A stretch of DNA of 64,000 nucleotides from Planctomycetota bacterium. Its GTDB lineage: Bacteria > Planctomycetota > UBA1135. Shown here piece after piece: positions 35,046 through 45,100 of the stretch. How positions within the stretch are numbered: position 1 is the first letter of the stretch; each line of letters starts with the position of its first letter. The DNA lies in NCBI GenBank assembly GCA_018671175.1, contig JABHIE010000031.1, positions 1-64,000 on the forward strand, read 5' to 3'. A program made the translations under genes and the position numbers. The notes beneath the pieces were generated by a model. That model had not been told where the DNA came from. It saw only the letters and a program-made list of their open reading frames with translations, and did no database searches.

Positions 35046-35887
35046 TATTCTTCAGACGGCAGGTCGAACTTGGCGGATGCCAGGCTTTCGGTAGAGTCTG
35101 CACTTTCGGTATCTGCAGAGCCAACAACCGCATCATCGGCGACTAAATCGTAGTCAGAGGGCATGCTTGGCTGAGCCATTTCGTCGAAATTGTCTTCGGC
35201 AAGTTGCGGGGCTTCACTCGGGTCAGTGCGACGGCGACGGCGACGACGAGCGGGTGCAGCAGCAGCGTCGGCGACAGGGTCAGCCTCGACAGGCGCACGC
35301 TCAGGAGGGGACTCCCAGGCCGTTGTTGTCTCTTCGCCTTTGATGATTTCATCGACCTTTGGAGCGACCTTTTCGGTCTCAGGCAAAGGGGCCGCCGCGC
35401 TGATGTCACCCACAGGAGGCGCAGGGATTTCTTCGCCGTTTTCACGCGCCTCTTGAATAATAATGCGAGCACGGTCAAGGATGCCATTCACAAAACCGCC
35501 CGACTGCGGCCCGGAAAACCGCTTGGCAACATCGATGGCCTCGTTGATCACGACCTTAAAAGGCACCTCTGTGCTGAAGAGCAGCTCGTAGATGGCCATC
35601 CGCAGAATGTTCCGGTCGATGAGGGCCATGCGCTCGAGTTTCCAGTTGCGAGCGATGGCTTCGATCCAGTCGTTTAGATCGGCGTAGTGGTCGTAGACCC
35701 CGTGGCAGAGGTCATTGAGATAGGCTGATATCTCACGACGGTCTTTTGCACTGCCGACGCCTTTGCTGTGATGCTTGGCAAACTCGGGCAGGTCGTCCAT
35801 GGCTTCGGTGCCGCGGATTTCGATGGTGTAGAGAAATTGAAGAGCAAGCTCTCGCGCACGAGTGCGCCGTCGGATGGGGGAATTCAT
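35045..35887 (-). CDS. nusB: transcription antitermination protein NusB with long C-terminal extension
   Basis: 280 residues; NusB is usually 130-160. The first 155 residues are standard: RRRTRARELALQFLYTIEIR, IDRNILRMAIYELLFSTEVP, KVVINEAIDVAKRFSGPQSG and FVNGILDRA. NusB with NusE binds boxA in rRNA transcripts. The remaining 125 residues are low-complexity, acidic and Ala/Pro-rich, with a run of seven Arg (about 214-220). The tail is in frame and separated by no start, so it is a genuine extension. It might bind RNA; this is inference. It starts two bases after ribH. Confidence 0.93.
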   Translation of the reverse strand: MNSPIRRRTRARELALQFLYTIEIRGTEAMDDLPEFAKHHSKGVGSAKDRREISAYLNDLCHGVYDHYADLNDWIEAIARNWKLERMALIDRNILRMAIYELLFSTEVPFKVVINEAIDVAKRFSGPQSGGFVNGILDRARIIIQEARENGEEIPAPPVGDISAAAPLPETEKVAPKVDEIIKGEETTTAWESPPERAPVEADPVADAAAAPARRRRRRRTDPSEAPQLAEDNFDEMAQPSMPSDYDLVADDAVVGSADTESADSTESLASAKFDLPSEE

Positions 35888-35889
35888 AA

Positions 35890-36414
35890 CTAAGAGATGG
35901 CCGGGAGAAGGGCTGTCATTTCAAGTGCGCAAAGGGCAGCTTCGGCACCTTTATTGCATTTAGGAGTGTGTTTTTCGGTGTCGCCATCGGCAGCGCCATC
36001 GCTTGAGTTGAGCGAGCTTGCGTCGGCGCGATGAAGTGCTTGCTGCATCGTGTCGGTGGTCAAGACCCCAAAAATAATGGGCAGTTGATGCTTAAGGCCG
36101 ACATCCATTAAGCCGCGGCCGCACTCGCCGCAAACATAATCAAAGTGAGGGGTGTCGCCACGGACAACACATCCGAGCGCAACGACCGCATTGTATTTGC
36201 CGGTAGCGGCCAGCTTGTCGCACACTAGGGGCAACTCAAAAGCGCCTGGCACGCGAGCCACATCGACAGCATCAGCAGGGATGCCGTGGTCAACAAATGT
36301 GCGTGTCGCACCCTCTAGGAGAGCCTCAGTAATCGGTGCGTTAAAACGCGAAACCGCAATTGCGAAGCGACGAGGAGCCGTGGGATTTGTTGAGCCGTCA
36401 AGGAACGATGCCAT
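35890..36414 (-). CDS. ribH: 6,7-dimethyl-8-ribityllumazine synthase
   Basis: 174 residues. Condenses a pyrimidine and 3,4-dihydroxy-2-butanone 4-phosphate in riboflavin synthesis. Motifs: AIAVSRFNAPITEALLEGA, VPGAFELPLVC, ALGCVVRGDTPHFDYVC with the catalytic His, and FGVLTTDTMQQALHRA. Between LHRA and NKGAEAALCALEM lies an insertion of about 20 residues rich in Ser, Asp and Gly, where homologs have only a short AGTKAG-type link. First gene of the ribH-nusB-ftsY unit. Confidence 0.95.
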   Translation of the reverse strand: MASFLDGSTNPTAPRRFAIAVSRFNAPITEALLEGATRTFVDHGIPADAVDVARVPGAFELPLVCDKLAATGKYNAVVALGCVVRGDTPHFDYVCGECGRGLMDVGLKHQLPIIFGVLTTDTMQQALHRADASSLNSSDGAADGDTEKHTPKCNKGAEAALCALEMTALLPAIS

Positions 36415-36455
36415 CGGCGTATTGTATCGTTGTTTCTGCTATCTGTTGTGGCGTC

Positions 36456-36553
36456 GTTGAGTTTTCCATCCGGCGCTCAGGCATTCGCCTGAGTTGTCGC
36501 GGCGAAGCCGCGACAACTCAGTACGAAACTCGCGGCGGACGGAAGAACTCAAC
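36456..36553. repeat. nested palindrome with GCGAAGC tip in a divergent intergenic region
   Basis: Outer arms 36456-36475 and 36531-36553 are imperfect inverted copies (gttgagtt..tcc.tccg). The inner arms 36490-36503 and 36507-36520 are a perfect 14-bp inverted repeat around GAA, so the tip reads GCGAAGC as at 2313-2403. A small hairpin (ctcaggc/gcctgag, 36477-36494) overlaps its left side. It lies upstream of both ribH and the next plus-strand gene, so it is not a terminator of either. Confidence 0.85.
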
Positions 36554-36578
36554 TCCGACGCATGAATGAGTCGGAGTT
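36551..36578. repeat. 9-bp hairpin next to the nested palindrome
   Basis: aactccgac (36551-36559) and gtcggagtt (36570-36578) are perfectly complementary, with a 10-base loop. It directly abuts the nested palindrome. It may be part of the same element or a leader element for the downstream plus-strand gene. Confidence 0.6.
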
Positions 36579-36636
36579 TGATGTGTATTGACTACTTCAA
36601 ACTGGTTGAAGGCTGAAGGCGATTTGTGGGTTGTAA

Positions 36637-37251
36637 TTGTGCTGGGGGGGGGGCTACAGGGAGTCATGGTTAAAATGGTCTCTTTCTTTTGTGTTTCTGT
36701 TTGTTGCTGCGTTCACCTCGACACTTTTGTCGCAAACAACTTATTGGGTTGCTGCCGATCGTGGTCCTGGTGGTGCCGGTAGTCAGCTAGATCCCTTTTC
36801 TTCTGTAACCAAAGCGCTTGATTCTGTAGACGGAGACTCTGGATGCACGATATATGTTGCGGGTGCTAATGACCCGTATAGCGCCAAAGAAACTTACCCT
36901 CTTGTGCTCCCAGCTGGCACATCCATTCGCTATTGGGACGCGTCTTTCAGCCCTGACCCAACGACTGTTCTGGGATACGAGATGCTGAACTCTACATGGA
37001 ATTCTTGCCTGACTCCCAACAGCAACTATCCAGCTTTCCATGCAAATATAGTGCATACCGTGTTAGATTATTATTGGACAGATTGGCGCTGGTGTGGTGG
37101 AATCATGCAATCAGTCGGTTCCTCGATTGTTAATGCTGGTCTTCTCATGACCACACCCAATTCAACTCAAGATTATCGTGGCTTGCCACGACCCGATGCT
37201 CTTTTTTGGGCCAAAGATATGGGCGCATTTGAACTACAGGAGATTCAGTAA
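36637..37251 (+). CDS. secreted DUF1565/beta-helix-like short protein reading through a G10 tract
   Basis: 204 residues if started at TTG 36637. A signal-peptide-like segment (KWSLSFVFLFVAAFTSTLLS) is followed by YWVAADRGPGGAGSQLDPFS and SVTKALDSV, the opening of DUF1565/beta-helix secreted proteins, then DYRGLPRPDALFWAKDMGAF, their usual end. The helical middle is very short, suggesting an internal deletion. There is no in-frame ATG near the signal peptide; usable starts lie at or before a run of ten G (36644-36653), so slippage there would change whether the protein is made. DNA here is visibly AT-richer than the neighbours. It overlaps the next gene as TAATG. Confidence 0.6.
   Translation: MCWGGGYRESWLKWSLSFVFLFVAAFTSTLLSQTTYWVAADRGPGGAGSQLDPFSSVTKALDSVDGDSGCTIYVAGANDPYSAKETYPLVLPAGTSIRYWDASFSPDPTTVLGYEMLNSTWNSCLTPNSNYPAFHANIVHTVLDYYWTDWRWCGGIMQSVGSSIVNAGLLMTTPNSTQDYRGLPRPDALFWAKDMGAFELQEIQ
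36644..36653 (+). repeat. poly-G tract (G10) inside the 5' end of a secreted-protein gene
   Basis: Ten consecutive G just after the putative TTG start and before the signal peptide. Homopolymers of this length are slippage-prone in many bacteria and can switch genes on and off. Confidence 0.8.
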
Positions 37252-38981
37252 TGTTTTGTTTTGTTTCTTTACTTTTCGCCATCATTCCTCAGCAAATCCC
37301 TGAAAACCCTGGTGGGGTTTGGGATTTAGTTTGCGCGCCTTCTGGATTTGTGGGCTTACAGCCCAACTGGCTAAGCAGAGGCAATACCTATTTTATGACT
37401 GCAATAGACGATTTAGACGGTGGTGGGCTATTGGATGTCGTTACGGTAAACAAAGATTATGAAGTGTCGCTTTTCTATGGTTCGTGCTCTCTGTCGTGCA
37501 TTTCTTCTGAGCTCGGAACCGGTTTGTGGACTTTGGATTTGATGCCTATTTGGGGCTACATGTCTTTTGCGGGGGTGTTTTTGGTTGCGGTCGATGATTT
37601 GGATGCTGACGGTCATCGAGATCTTGTCGTTTCCGCAACTAGTTTAAACGACAAGGGCGGAATTGCAGTTGTCTCAGGCAAGACTGGATCACTCTTGTAT
37701 ACAGTAGAGCATTCTGGTGCAGTTGGGGATAAATTCGGCTGCTCGGTAGATAGTGTCGCAGATTTAGACGATGATAACATACCAGAACTTATTGTCGGCA
37801 CCCGAGGCCACGACCCAGGCCCGCCTCTTTCCGGTTATGTGAGTGTCCTTTCTGGTGCGAGTGGAGTGCTTCTTTCTACTATCGAAAACTCATATAGCAT
37901 CACGGCTAATTTCGGGCAAAAGGTAGCGAATGCCGGTGATTGGGATGGCGATGGTCTGCCCGATTGCTTTATTCTGGCTCGGCGAGATTTTGCGTGGTTC
38001 GCGGGAGAGGTCGTTGTGAGGGTTTATTCGCTTGCTACTGGAAATTGCCTGGCTTCTTTTCTAACGGGTTTGCGCACCAGTATGCTGACATCTGCTGACT
38101 TCAATCTCTTTACGGGTGATTTTAATTGTGATGGTATTCTAGATTTTGTTGTTGAAGGGCTGAACGAATTTGAGGCCATACATGAGGCAAAAGCTTTTTC
38201 GGGTTTGGACGGATCGGTTTTGTGGCATTACGAGCCTTCGCAGATATCGAGCAAATATGGCGAAAGGTCGCGCGCATCTTTCCTTATTCCATCCACTGAC
38301 TTCGATGGCGATGGCTGTGCTGATTTTGCCGTAGTTAATGACGGTCGTCTATTTGTAAATTCCGACCAAAGGAATGGCTGGACTGGGGCTCTTGAACTTT
38401 ACTGTGGCGCGACTGGCGCACCATTTAACCGAGCCCTTATCCCCATTTTTGACACTTACAATTTCGGTGCAGATGCTGTTTGTTTGAGCGACTCTAGCGA
38501 GGCTGATTCACCGACTTTTGCGGTGGGTTCCTATTCTTCTTCGGTCAAAGACACGACAGAAGAGGGGTTTGTCGAAATTTGGAAATACTGGCCGGGTATT
38601 TCTCCCCAACGAGTCGAAGTAAGTGCTGCAATTGGCGGCTCGACTGATTTCAAACTTGAAATGCCGCCTGGTCGTTTCGCCCATGCAAAGTATCGCCTGC
38701 TTCTCTCCAAACACGGGCATTCAGGTTTTTGGAATGGCGGTCTTTATGTTCCATTAACCTTTGATTCCCTAACTCTGGCAACTTCCCAAGGTTTTGTCCC
38801 CGGGGGTGTGTCATTTGCCGTAGGTCACTTGAATACTTTTGGTGAAGGGAGCGTCCAGTTTGATTTGCCAGCTGGGGCATGGATGCCTTTTGTAGGGCAG
38901 TCGATGTTTGCAGCTGTCGTCGTCGAAACGGCAAGTGAACTCGTTTCAACGGTTTCGGTTGAGATTGCAGTAACGCCTTAA
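37251..38981 (+). CDS. secreted FG-GAP/VCBS repeat protein
   Basis: 576 residues. A short signal peptide (MFCFVSLLFAIIPQQ) and repeated FG-GAP units of integrin beta-propeller type: DDLDGGGLLDVVTV, DDLDADGHRDLVVS, ADLDDDNIPELIVG, GDWDGDGLPDCFIL, GDFNCDGILDFVV and TDFDGDGCADFAVV. The Asp-rich DxDxDG loops likely bind calcium. The C-terminal 120 residues are a beta domain. Probably extracellular, in adhesion or binding. It is translationally coupled to the preceding gene and shares its AT-rich composition. Its stop overlaps the stop of the convergent RND gene. Confidence 0.88.
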   Translation: MFCFVSLLFAIIPQQIPENPGGVWDLVCAPSGFVGLQPNWLSRGNTYFMTAIDDLDGGGLLDVVTVNKDYEVSLFYGSCSLSCISSELGTGLWTLDLMPIWGYMSFAGVFLVAVDDLDADGHRDLVVSATSLNDKGGIAVVSGKTGSLLYTVEHSGAVGDKFGCSVDSVADLDDDNIPELIVGTRGHDPGPPLSGYVSVLSGASGVLLSTIENSYSITANFGQKVANAGDWDGDGLPDCFILARRDFAWFAGEVVVRVYSLATGNCLASFLTGLRTSMLTSADFNLFTGDFNCDGILDFVVEGLNEFEAIHEAKAFSGLDGSVLWHYEPSQISSKYGERSRASFLIPSTDFDGDGCADFAVVNDGRLFVNSDQRNGWTGALELYCGATGAPFNRALIPIFDTYNFGADAVCLSDSSEADSPTFAVGSYSSSVKDTTEEGFVEIWKYWPGISPQRVEVSAAIGGSTDFKLEMPPGRFAHAKYRLLLSKHGHSGFWNGGLYVPLTFDSLTLATSQGFVPGGVSFAVGHLNTFGEGSVQFDLPAGAWMPFVGQSMFAAVVVETASELVSTVSVEIAVTP

Positions 38982-41900
38982 GCCTTATTGAATCGGCGTG
39001 CAACAAGCGCGCCGAAATCGTTAAAGGTGGCGTAAAGAAGCGGCACGATCCAGAGGGTGAAGAAGGTCGTAAATGCCAAACCACCTGCAACACCAATGGC
39101 GAGCCCCTTGAAAGAAAACCCCATGCCCGTTTCTTCACTGAGTGCGATTGGCAGAAGCCCGAAGATGGTGGTTAAGGCCGTCATTAAGACAGGGCGTAAA
39201 CGGTCGCGAGTTGCTTGCAGGATGGCATCTCGGCGGGGGAGCCCTGATGCTTCATGTTGCAAGATGCGGTCAACCAAAACGATGCCGTTATTGACGACTA
39301 CGCCAGCGAGCACAATCATGCCTACCATTCCCATGAGATCCATTGGCGTGCCCGTGAGTTTGAAAGCCCAATTTGCTCCGGTGACAGCAAACCAAATCGT
39401 GCTTAGCACTGAAAGCGGTAAGACGAGAGAGTTGAACAACAAACCCATGAGCAAGAAGACAAGCGCAATGCTCAAAGTAAAAGCCGTTTTCATTTCGCCC
39501 ATGTCTTGCGAGAAGCCACTCCATCCGCCGACTTGTTTCCAACTGTAACCCTCAGGTAGCTCAAGTTGTTCGGTGAGTTGCTCAAGCAAAACGCGCCGCT
39601 CACGGATGTCTTCATTGAAGGGCAATAACCCAACGATGGCGGATGTCAGGCCATTGCGGCGTGAGATGCTGGCAGGCGCGCGTGCAGATTTGAAGTCGGC
39701 AATGGTGTCAAGCGGCACAACGCCACCCGTGGGAAGCATGAGCATCATTTCTTTTAATCGTTCGCGGTCAGGGACATCGGGGTCGTCGAATTCAAGAATC
39801 AAAGGGATGTCACTGCGCTCGGTCTCAAACCGCGAAACCATAAAGCCGCGTAAGCCCCACTCAATCGTGCCCAACACAGCTTGGCTGCTAATGCCAAGAC
39901 GACTCATGCGGTCGCGGTCGAGACTGACACGCATTTCGCGAGTCGTGCGGGCGGGGTCGGCGACTTCTTTAATCGCCGAATCGGCCCTAGCAATCTCGCG
40001 CAAAGACGCCGCGTATTGCTCGACGCTCAAACTGTCGGGGCCAGAAAGTTGTACACGAACCCAATGCTCGTCAGTCGAGTTGCGTTCATCAAAGCTGCGC
40101 TCGAATTGAAAATCAAAGATCGCTGTGGCCGGCGCATTTTCTTTGAAGTATTCACGAATGACTTTTTCTTCGTCTGGGGATGGTTTGCTGTCATGCCACA
40201 TATTGACCGTGCCACCTGAGCGGTCATATTGAATGCCGATGACCGGGTCGTCGATGGCCTCTTTGAAAGGCTTAGCAAGAATCGTTTTTTCAAGCTCAGC
40301 GATGGCTTGGTCGGCATCGTAAAGGGTTGTGCCTTCGGAAAGACTAAATTTGATCGAGAGTTGACTTCCGCCCATCATCTCGCCGCCTGAGAATGAATTG
40401 CCGGCCCGCGCAAAAGCGCCCGACGCCAAAAACAAACCCGCCAAAGTGAAAGCGCGGAAGCGGTGATCTAAACTCCAGCCCACGAGGCGAGTGAAAAAGT
40501 TTTGTAACTTACTCAGCAAGCCACCCCCTCGTTTTTCGCGCTCTCGCATGCGGATGGCTAGCTCTTGCATCGAGTCTTCTTTCATCACATTGCGTGAGAA
40601 AACAGGCACGATGAAAATGGCCAAAATCAAAGCACCAATCAAACTGATGCAGAGTGGGATACCCATGGCTGAACTGACCAAGCGCGTGTTGCGCTCTTCC
40701 GACATGAAAATGAGCGGAAGGAAAACCACAACCGTGGTCAAAGTCGCAGTGGTTACCGCAAGCATGACTTCAGACGGCCCTTTTGTGCAGGCGTCTTCGA
40801 GTGATTCTTTACGCATCAAACGAGTGAAAATCGATTCGACAATCACGACCGCATTGTCGACGAGCATCCCGATGGCGATGGCAATGCCGGTCATGGTGAA
40901 GAGGTTGAAACTCTCGCCGCTTGCCCAAATCCAAGTAAGCGTAACCAAAACGGAAAAGGGAATGGAAACCGAAATCAATAAAGTCAGGCCGACACGCCGC
41001 AGGAATGCAAACAAGACCAAACTGGCGATTAAACCACCCAGTGCAGCATCTCTGACAAGATTCGTCAAAATCTCGCGGATGTTGTCGCCTTCGTTCCAGA
41101 AAATGGAATATTCAAAACGACCCAATTGCGCATCATTGGCAAATTCATTTTCAACGACTTCTTGAATGCGCTTGCAAACTTCAAAAGTATTCGCTGAAGT
41201 TTCTTTGCTGATTGCGACGCCTAAGGTGTAGTCGCCGTCAACGCGAAAGAAATGCTCAGGAGCCGATCGCACTTTGGCTACGCGCCCAATATCTTTGAGC
41301 TTTAGCCCTGGCCGCACGACAAAGTTTTCGATTTCTTCGAGTGACTCAAACCGCGCGTCCATGCGAATCAGGAAGCGAGAGCCGGCGGCGTCAAGGTCGC
41401 CTAAGGGTGAGGCGATGTTGTCGGCTTGCAGTTGCCGAACCAAAGCGCCAATATCAACGCGGTTGGCGGCAACGCGATCTTCGTCAAGCAAAATACGCAC
41501 CGACGATGGCGGGATGCCATTGACCCGTGCAGAGGCCACGCCTTCAATGGCCTCGATGCGCGGCTGCAAAACTTCGGCCAAGATCTCTTGGGATCTTTCG
41601 CGGTCGGTAACGGGGTAGCGTACGCCCATCCACATGATGGGCATGTCGCCAGAATTCCAGCGGCGAATGGTGATGCGATCAACCTCGCGTGGCAACAATG
41701 GCCGCACACGCTCGATGCGATCGCTCACTTCGGCATGCGCCTGCTCCATGTCGTAGTTGCCCGGAAAATTCAGGACGACGGTTGCGGAACCAGCGCTTGC
41801 AACAGCCAAGATGTCTTGCACCCCGGGCAGAGTGCGCAATTCATCTTCGAGAGGCAGAATGACCCTCTGCTCAATTTCGCCTGGGTTCGCGCCCACCCAA

Positions 41901-42103
41901 GGTGCATTTACCGTGACACTGCTTGAGCCAAACCCCGACGGAATCAGCTCGACCGGGATGCGCCCCGCGGCGATTAAGCTCATGCCGGCGAGGGCTAGGC
42001 AGGCCATCAAGACCGCAATCGGCCGACGCACCAAACCCTGGAAGAACCGTTGCAGAGTGGGGTTGCCTAGATCTCGTTGGTCGTCAGGGTGAGGCTCAGG
42101 CAT
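38978..42103 (-). CDS. RND efflux transporter, AcrB/HAE1-like
   Basis: 1041 residues from ATG 42103 (typical length). Two repeats of the RND fold, each with a porter domain after the first helix: VRRPIAVLMACLALAGMSLI at the start, MTGIAIAIGMLVDNAVVIVE in helix 4 with the conserved Asp, and GMVGMIVLAGVVVNNGIVLV in the second half. It pumps substrates with proton flux. Its start overlaps the end of the larger RND gene by 8 bases. Substrate unknown. Confidence 0.93.
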   Translation of the reverse strand: MPEPHPDDQRDLGNPTLQRFFQGLVRRPIAVLMACLALAGMSLIAAGRIPVELIPSGFGSSSVTVNAPWVGANPGEIEQRVILPLEDELRTLPGVQDILAVASAGSATVVLNFPGNYDMEQAHAEVSDRIERVRPLLPREVDRITIRRWNSGDMPIMWMGVRYPVTDRERSQEILAEVLQPRIEAIEGVASARVNGIPPSSVRILLDEDRVAANRVDIGALVRQLQADNIASPLGDLDAAGSRFLIRMDARFESLEEIENFVVRPGLKLKDIGRVAKVRSAPEHFFRVDGDYTLGVAISKETSANTFEVCKRIQEVVENEFANDAQLGRFEYSIFWNEGDNIREILTNLVRDAALGGLIASLVLFAFLRRVGLTLLISVSIPFSVLVTLTWIWASGESFNLFTMTGIAIAIGMLVDNAVVIVESIFTRLMRKESLEDACTKGPSEVMLAVTTATLTTVVVFLPLIFMSEERNTRLVSSAMGIPLCISLIGALILAIFIVPVFSRNVMKEDSMQELAIRMREREKRGGGLLSKLQNFFTRLVGWSLDHRFRAFTLAGLFLASGAFARAGNSFSGGEMMGGSQLSIKFSLSEGTTLYDADQAIAELEKTILAKPFKEAIDDPVIGIQYDRSGGTVNMWHDSKPSPDEEKVIREYFKENAPATAIFDFQFERSFDERNSTDEHWVRVQLSGPDSLSVEQYAASLREIARADSAIKEVADPARTTREMRVSLDRDRMSRLGISSQAVLGTIEWGLRGFMVSRFETERSDIPLILEFDDPDVPDRERLKEMMLMLPTGGVVPLDTIADFKSARAPASISRRNGLTSAIVGLLPFNEDIRERRVLLEQLTEQLELPEGYSWKQVGGWSGFSQDMGEMKTAFTLSIALVFLLMGLLFNSLVLPLSVLSTIWFAVTGANWAFKLTGTPMDLMGMVGMIVLAGVVVNNGIVLVDRILQHEASGLPRRDAILQATRDRLRPVLMTALTTIFGLLPIALSEETGMGFSFKGLAIGVAGGLAFTTFFTLWIVPLLYATFNDFGALVARRFNKA

Positions 42104-45100
42104 TGTGAGTCTTCGAAGTGAACTGAGCCAACAAGCGGTAACCCGCTGGGATGACCACAAGAGTCAAGAGAGTCGATGCAACCAAACCGCAAATCACCAC
42201 CAACGCCATGGGCGCGCGAAGCTCGGTGCCTTCGGCAGCACCTGCAATAGCCAGCCAACCCGTGAGAGGAAGCATGCCCAATACCGTAGTCGTCGTGGTC
42301 ATCAAAATCGGCCGCAACCGCGTTTTGCCACCTTGAATGATGGCTTCGTTGAGCTCCATGCCCTCGTCTCGGTTTCGATTGATGCGATCGACTAGCACAA
42401 TGGCATTATTGACCACAATGCCCGCAAGAATCACAGCACCAAGTAAAGCCACAATAGAGAGCGGAGTACCGGTCAAGGAAAGACCGAAAACGGCACCAAT
42501 GCCGGCGAGAGGGACGGAGAATAAAATCAACAAGGGCTGGAGCAAACTCTCGAATTGCGCGGCCATTACCGCGTAAACCAAAAAGATAGCCAGCAAGAGT
42601 GCAAAGTTTAGAGAGCCGAGGGCTTCGTCCATTTCTTTTTTCTGCCCACTGACATCAAAGCGCACGCCTGGAAGTTTGGGCATCTCTTCGAGGGCCGCGA
42701 TAACCGCTTCGGAAGTCGCTCCGAGGTCAAACCCTGCAATCGAAGCCGATAAGACGGCTGCACGGCGATTGTCAACATGGCGGATTTCGCTTGGGCCATC
42801 GGCAATCGTAAATGTAGCAATCGCACCCAACGGCAACGGCTTGTCAGCCTCAGGGTTGACGGGTAATTCACGAAGTTGCTCGACATGCTTGAGCTGAGAC
42901 AAGTCGGCTCGCACGCGAATGTCAATGCGTTCATCCAAGCCCGGGAAGGTGGATGCCGCCTCGCCTTCAACGGCCAAGCGCAAACGACTGGCCACGGAGC
43001 CAACCGTTAAATTGTGGCGTGCTAGTTTTTCACGGTCGAGCGTGATGCGCACTTCAGGGTTGCCGCGCCGCAATGAAGAGCGGAGGTCGGTAATGCCCGG
43101 AACCTCTCGCAATGCATTTGCAGCCTTGGCCGTCGCTTCGCCCAGAAGGGAGAGGTCGTCTGCAAACACTTCAATTTCAAGGGGTGCATTGAGGGCGAGC
43201 AGCGTTGGTCGCCGAATGTAATAGCGCGCCAAAGCTGGTTCTCGCTCAAGGATATGGCGAAGCTCGGTTTCCACTCGCATTTCGGTTGCGCGGGCATCAC
43301 CGTCTTGCTCGGTACGCACAGTTAAGCTCGCGCGGTGTGGGCCGGTTTCTTCGGAGGAAATTGATTCAGCATCTGCACCTGAAAGAACAGCTGTTTCGGC
43401 AACACCTTGAATCTGCGCCGTCAAGAGAGTTAGCTCACGCGAAATGCGGTCAGTCTCGCTAAGGGGGTAGCCCGCCGGGAAGAAAAGCTCGGCCGTCAAT
43501 TCGCCCTGTTTGACCTCAGGGAGCAATTCGCGACCAAGAGAACCCGCGCTATTCCATGCCATCGCGGCGAAGATGGCTGCAATCAATAGAACAGCTGCTG
43601 GGGCTTGCAAGGCACGGCGCAATAAATGGGGGTAGGCGCGCTCAAGCCCAGTTTGAATGCCGCTAACCGCTTTTGATGGAAGCCAAGCAAGCATTTGGAA
43701 AACGATGAGGGCTAGACCCGCAAGCCCTGAAAGGAGAACCAAAACCAAGGAAAGTAAATCGGCTAAAACAGCTCCGAGAAAGCGAAGAATCGGCTCGCCT
43801 AAGACCCACATCAAGGGTAGCGCAAGCAGAATGCCAGCAATAAGCCAACCCGCAGCGGCTTGTTCGGTTGCGGCGGAAACCATGGCGCCCATGCCGCTGC
43901 GCCCGCCGCCGCCTGGCATTTTGCCGGCGTTTTCTGCAAGGCTAGCCGCCAATAAAGCTGCGCGATGCGCAAAGCACCACCCTGCGCCGCCACTTAAAGC
44001 TAGGGCCAGCCAAACGCTCTTTTTGCGTAGCGCTTGAATTGGAACCAAAAGCAACTCGAGGAAGAGAGCCGCTCGACTTTGCTTGCCAGGACCGGCAGCA
44101 GAACGATTCAGGAAAGCGCGGAGTCTAGGCAACAGGCCTTGCGAGAGATCGGCAAGCTGCTTACGCTTGGGTGTGGGTTGCGATTGGGGGCTCAAATCGA
44201 CTCGCGCAGCCAAGCCAGGCAAGAAGAAAAGAGCAACAGCCAAAGAAAGCGAAAGAGACGCAACAACCGTCAAGGCTTGGTCGCCGAAAGTTTGGCCTGC
44301 GACGCCTTCGACAAAAATGATTGGAGCAAAAACAGCAACCGTCGTTAAAGTCGATGCCGTCACGGCAGAGCCGACTTCTTGGACACCACGCACAGCAGCA
44401 ACTTTGGGAGAATCGCCCATTTCACGACGCCTCGCAATGGATTCAAGTACCACAATCGTGTTGTCGACCAACATCCCGATACCGAGCGCGAGCCCACCTA
44501 GAGACATGATGTTCATGGTGATGCCGCTTGAGTACATCGCGCCAAATGTTGCGATGACGGAAACGGGGACAGCGAGCCCAATGAGCATCGTTGCTGAAAA
44601 GCGCCTCAAGAAAAAGTAGCACACCAAAATGGCCATCAGGCCGCCAAGGATGGCTGCCGACTTGACCTCGTCGATGGCCTCTTTGACGAAGCGTGACTGG
44701 TCGCTCAAAAGGGTAAGCGTAATCCCGGAGGGGAGGGAGTCTTTTACACTTTTACGCGTGCGAAAACTTGGCCCATTAGTCTCGCCACGCCGTTTCTTTT
44801 TTCCGCCGCCTGAAACGGTTGTCGCTTCCTCACCGAATAAACGCTCGCGAACGAGCTCAGAAACTTCAACGAGATTGGCGCCCGCCTCACGGAAAATGTC
44901 AATCTCAACGGCCTCGGCACCAGCGACTCTCAGAATGACATCGCGGTCTTTATGGAAGCGCTGCACCTTGGCGACTTCGTGCAATTTAATCGCAACACCG
45001 CCCCGCGTAACGAGAGGCAATTCGGAAATCTCATCAATCGTGCGAAACTCATTTAAGGTGCGGACGACATATTCCACGGAACCTTCTTCGAGAGTGCCGC

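Noticed and set aside
36588-36782. Alternative small reading frame through the G10 tract using ATG 36666
   Set aside because: It ends soon in a Cys/Trp-rich sequence without known features, while the other frame continues into a signal peptide and a recognisable secreted domain.
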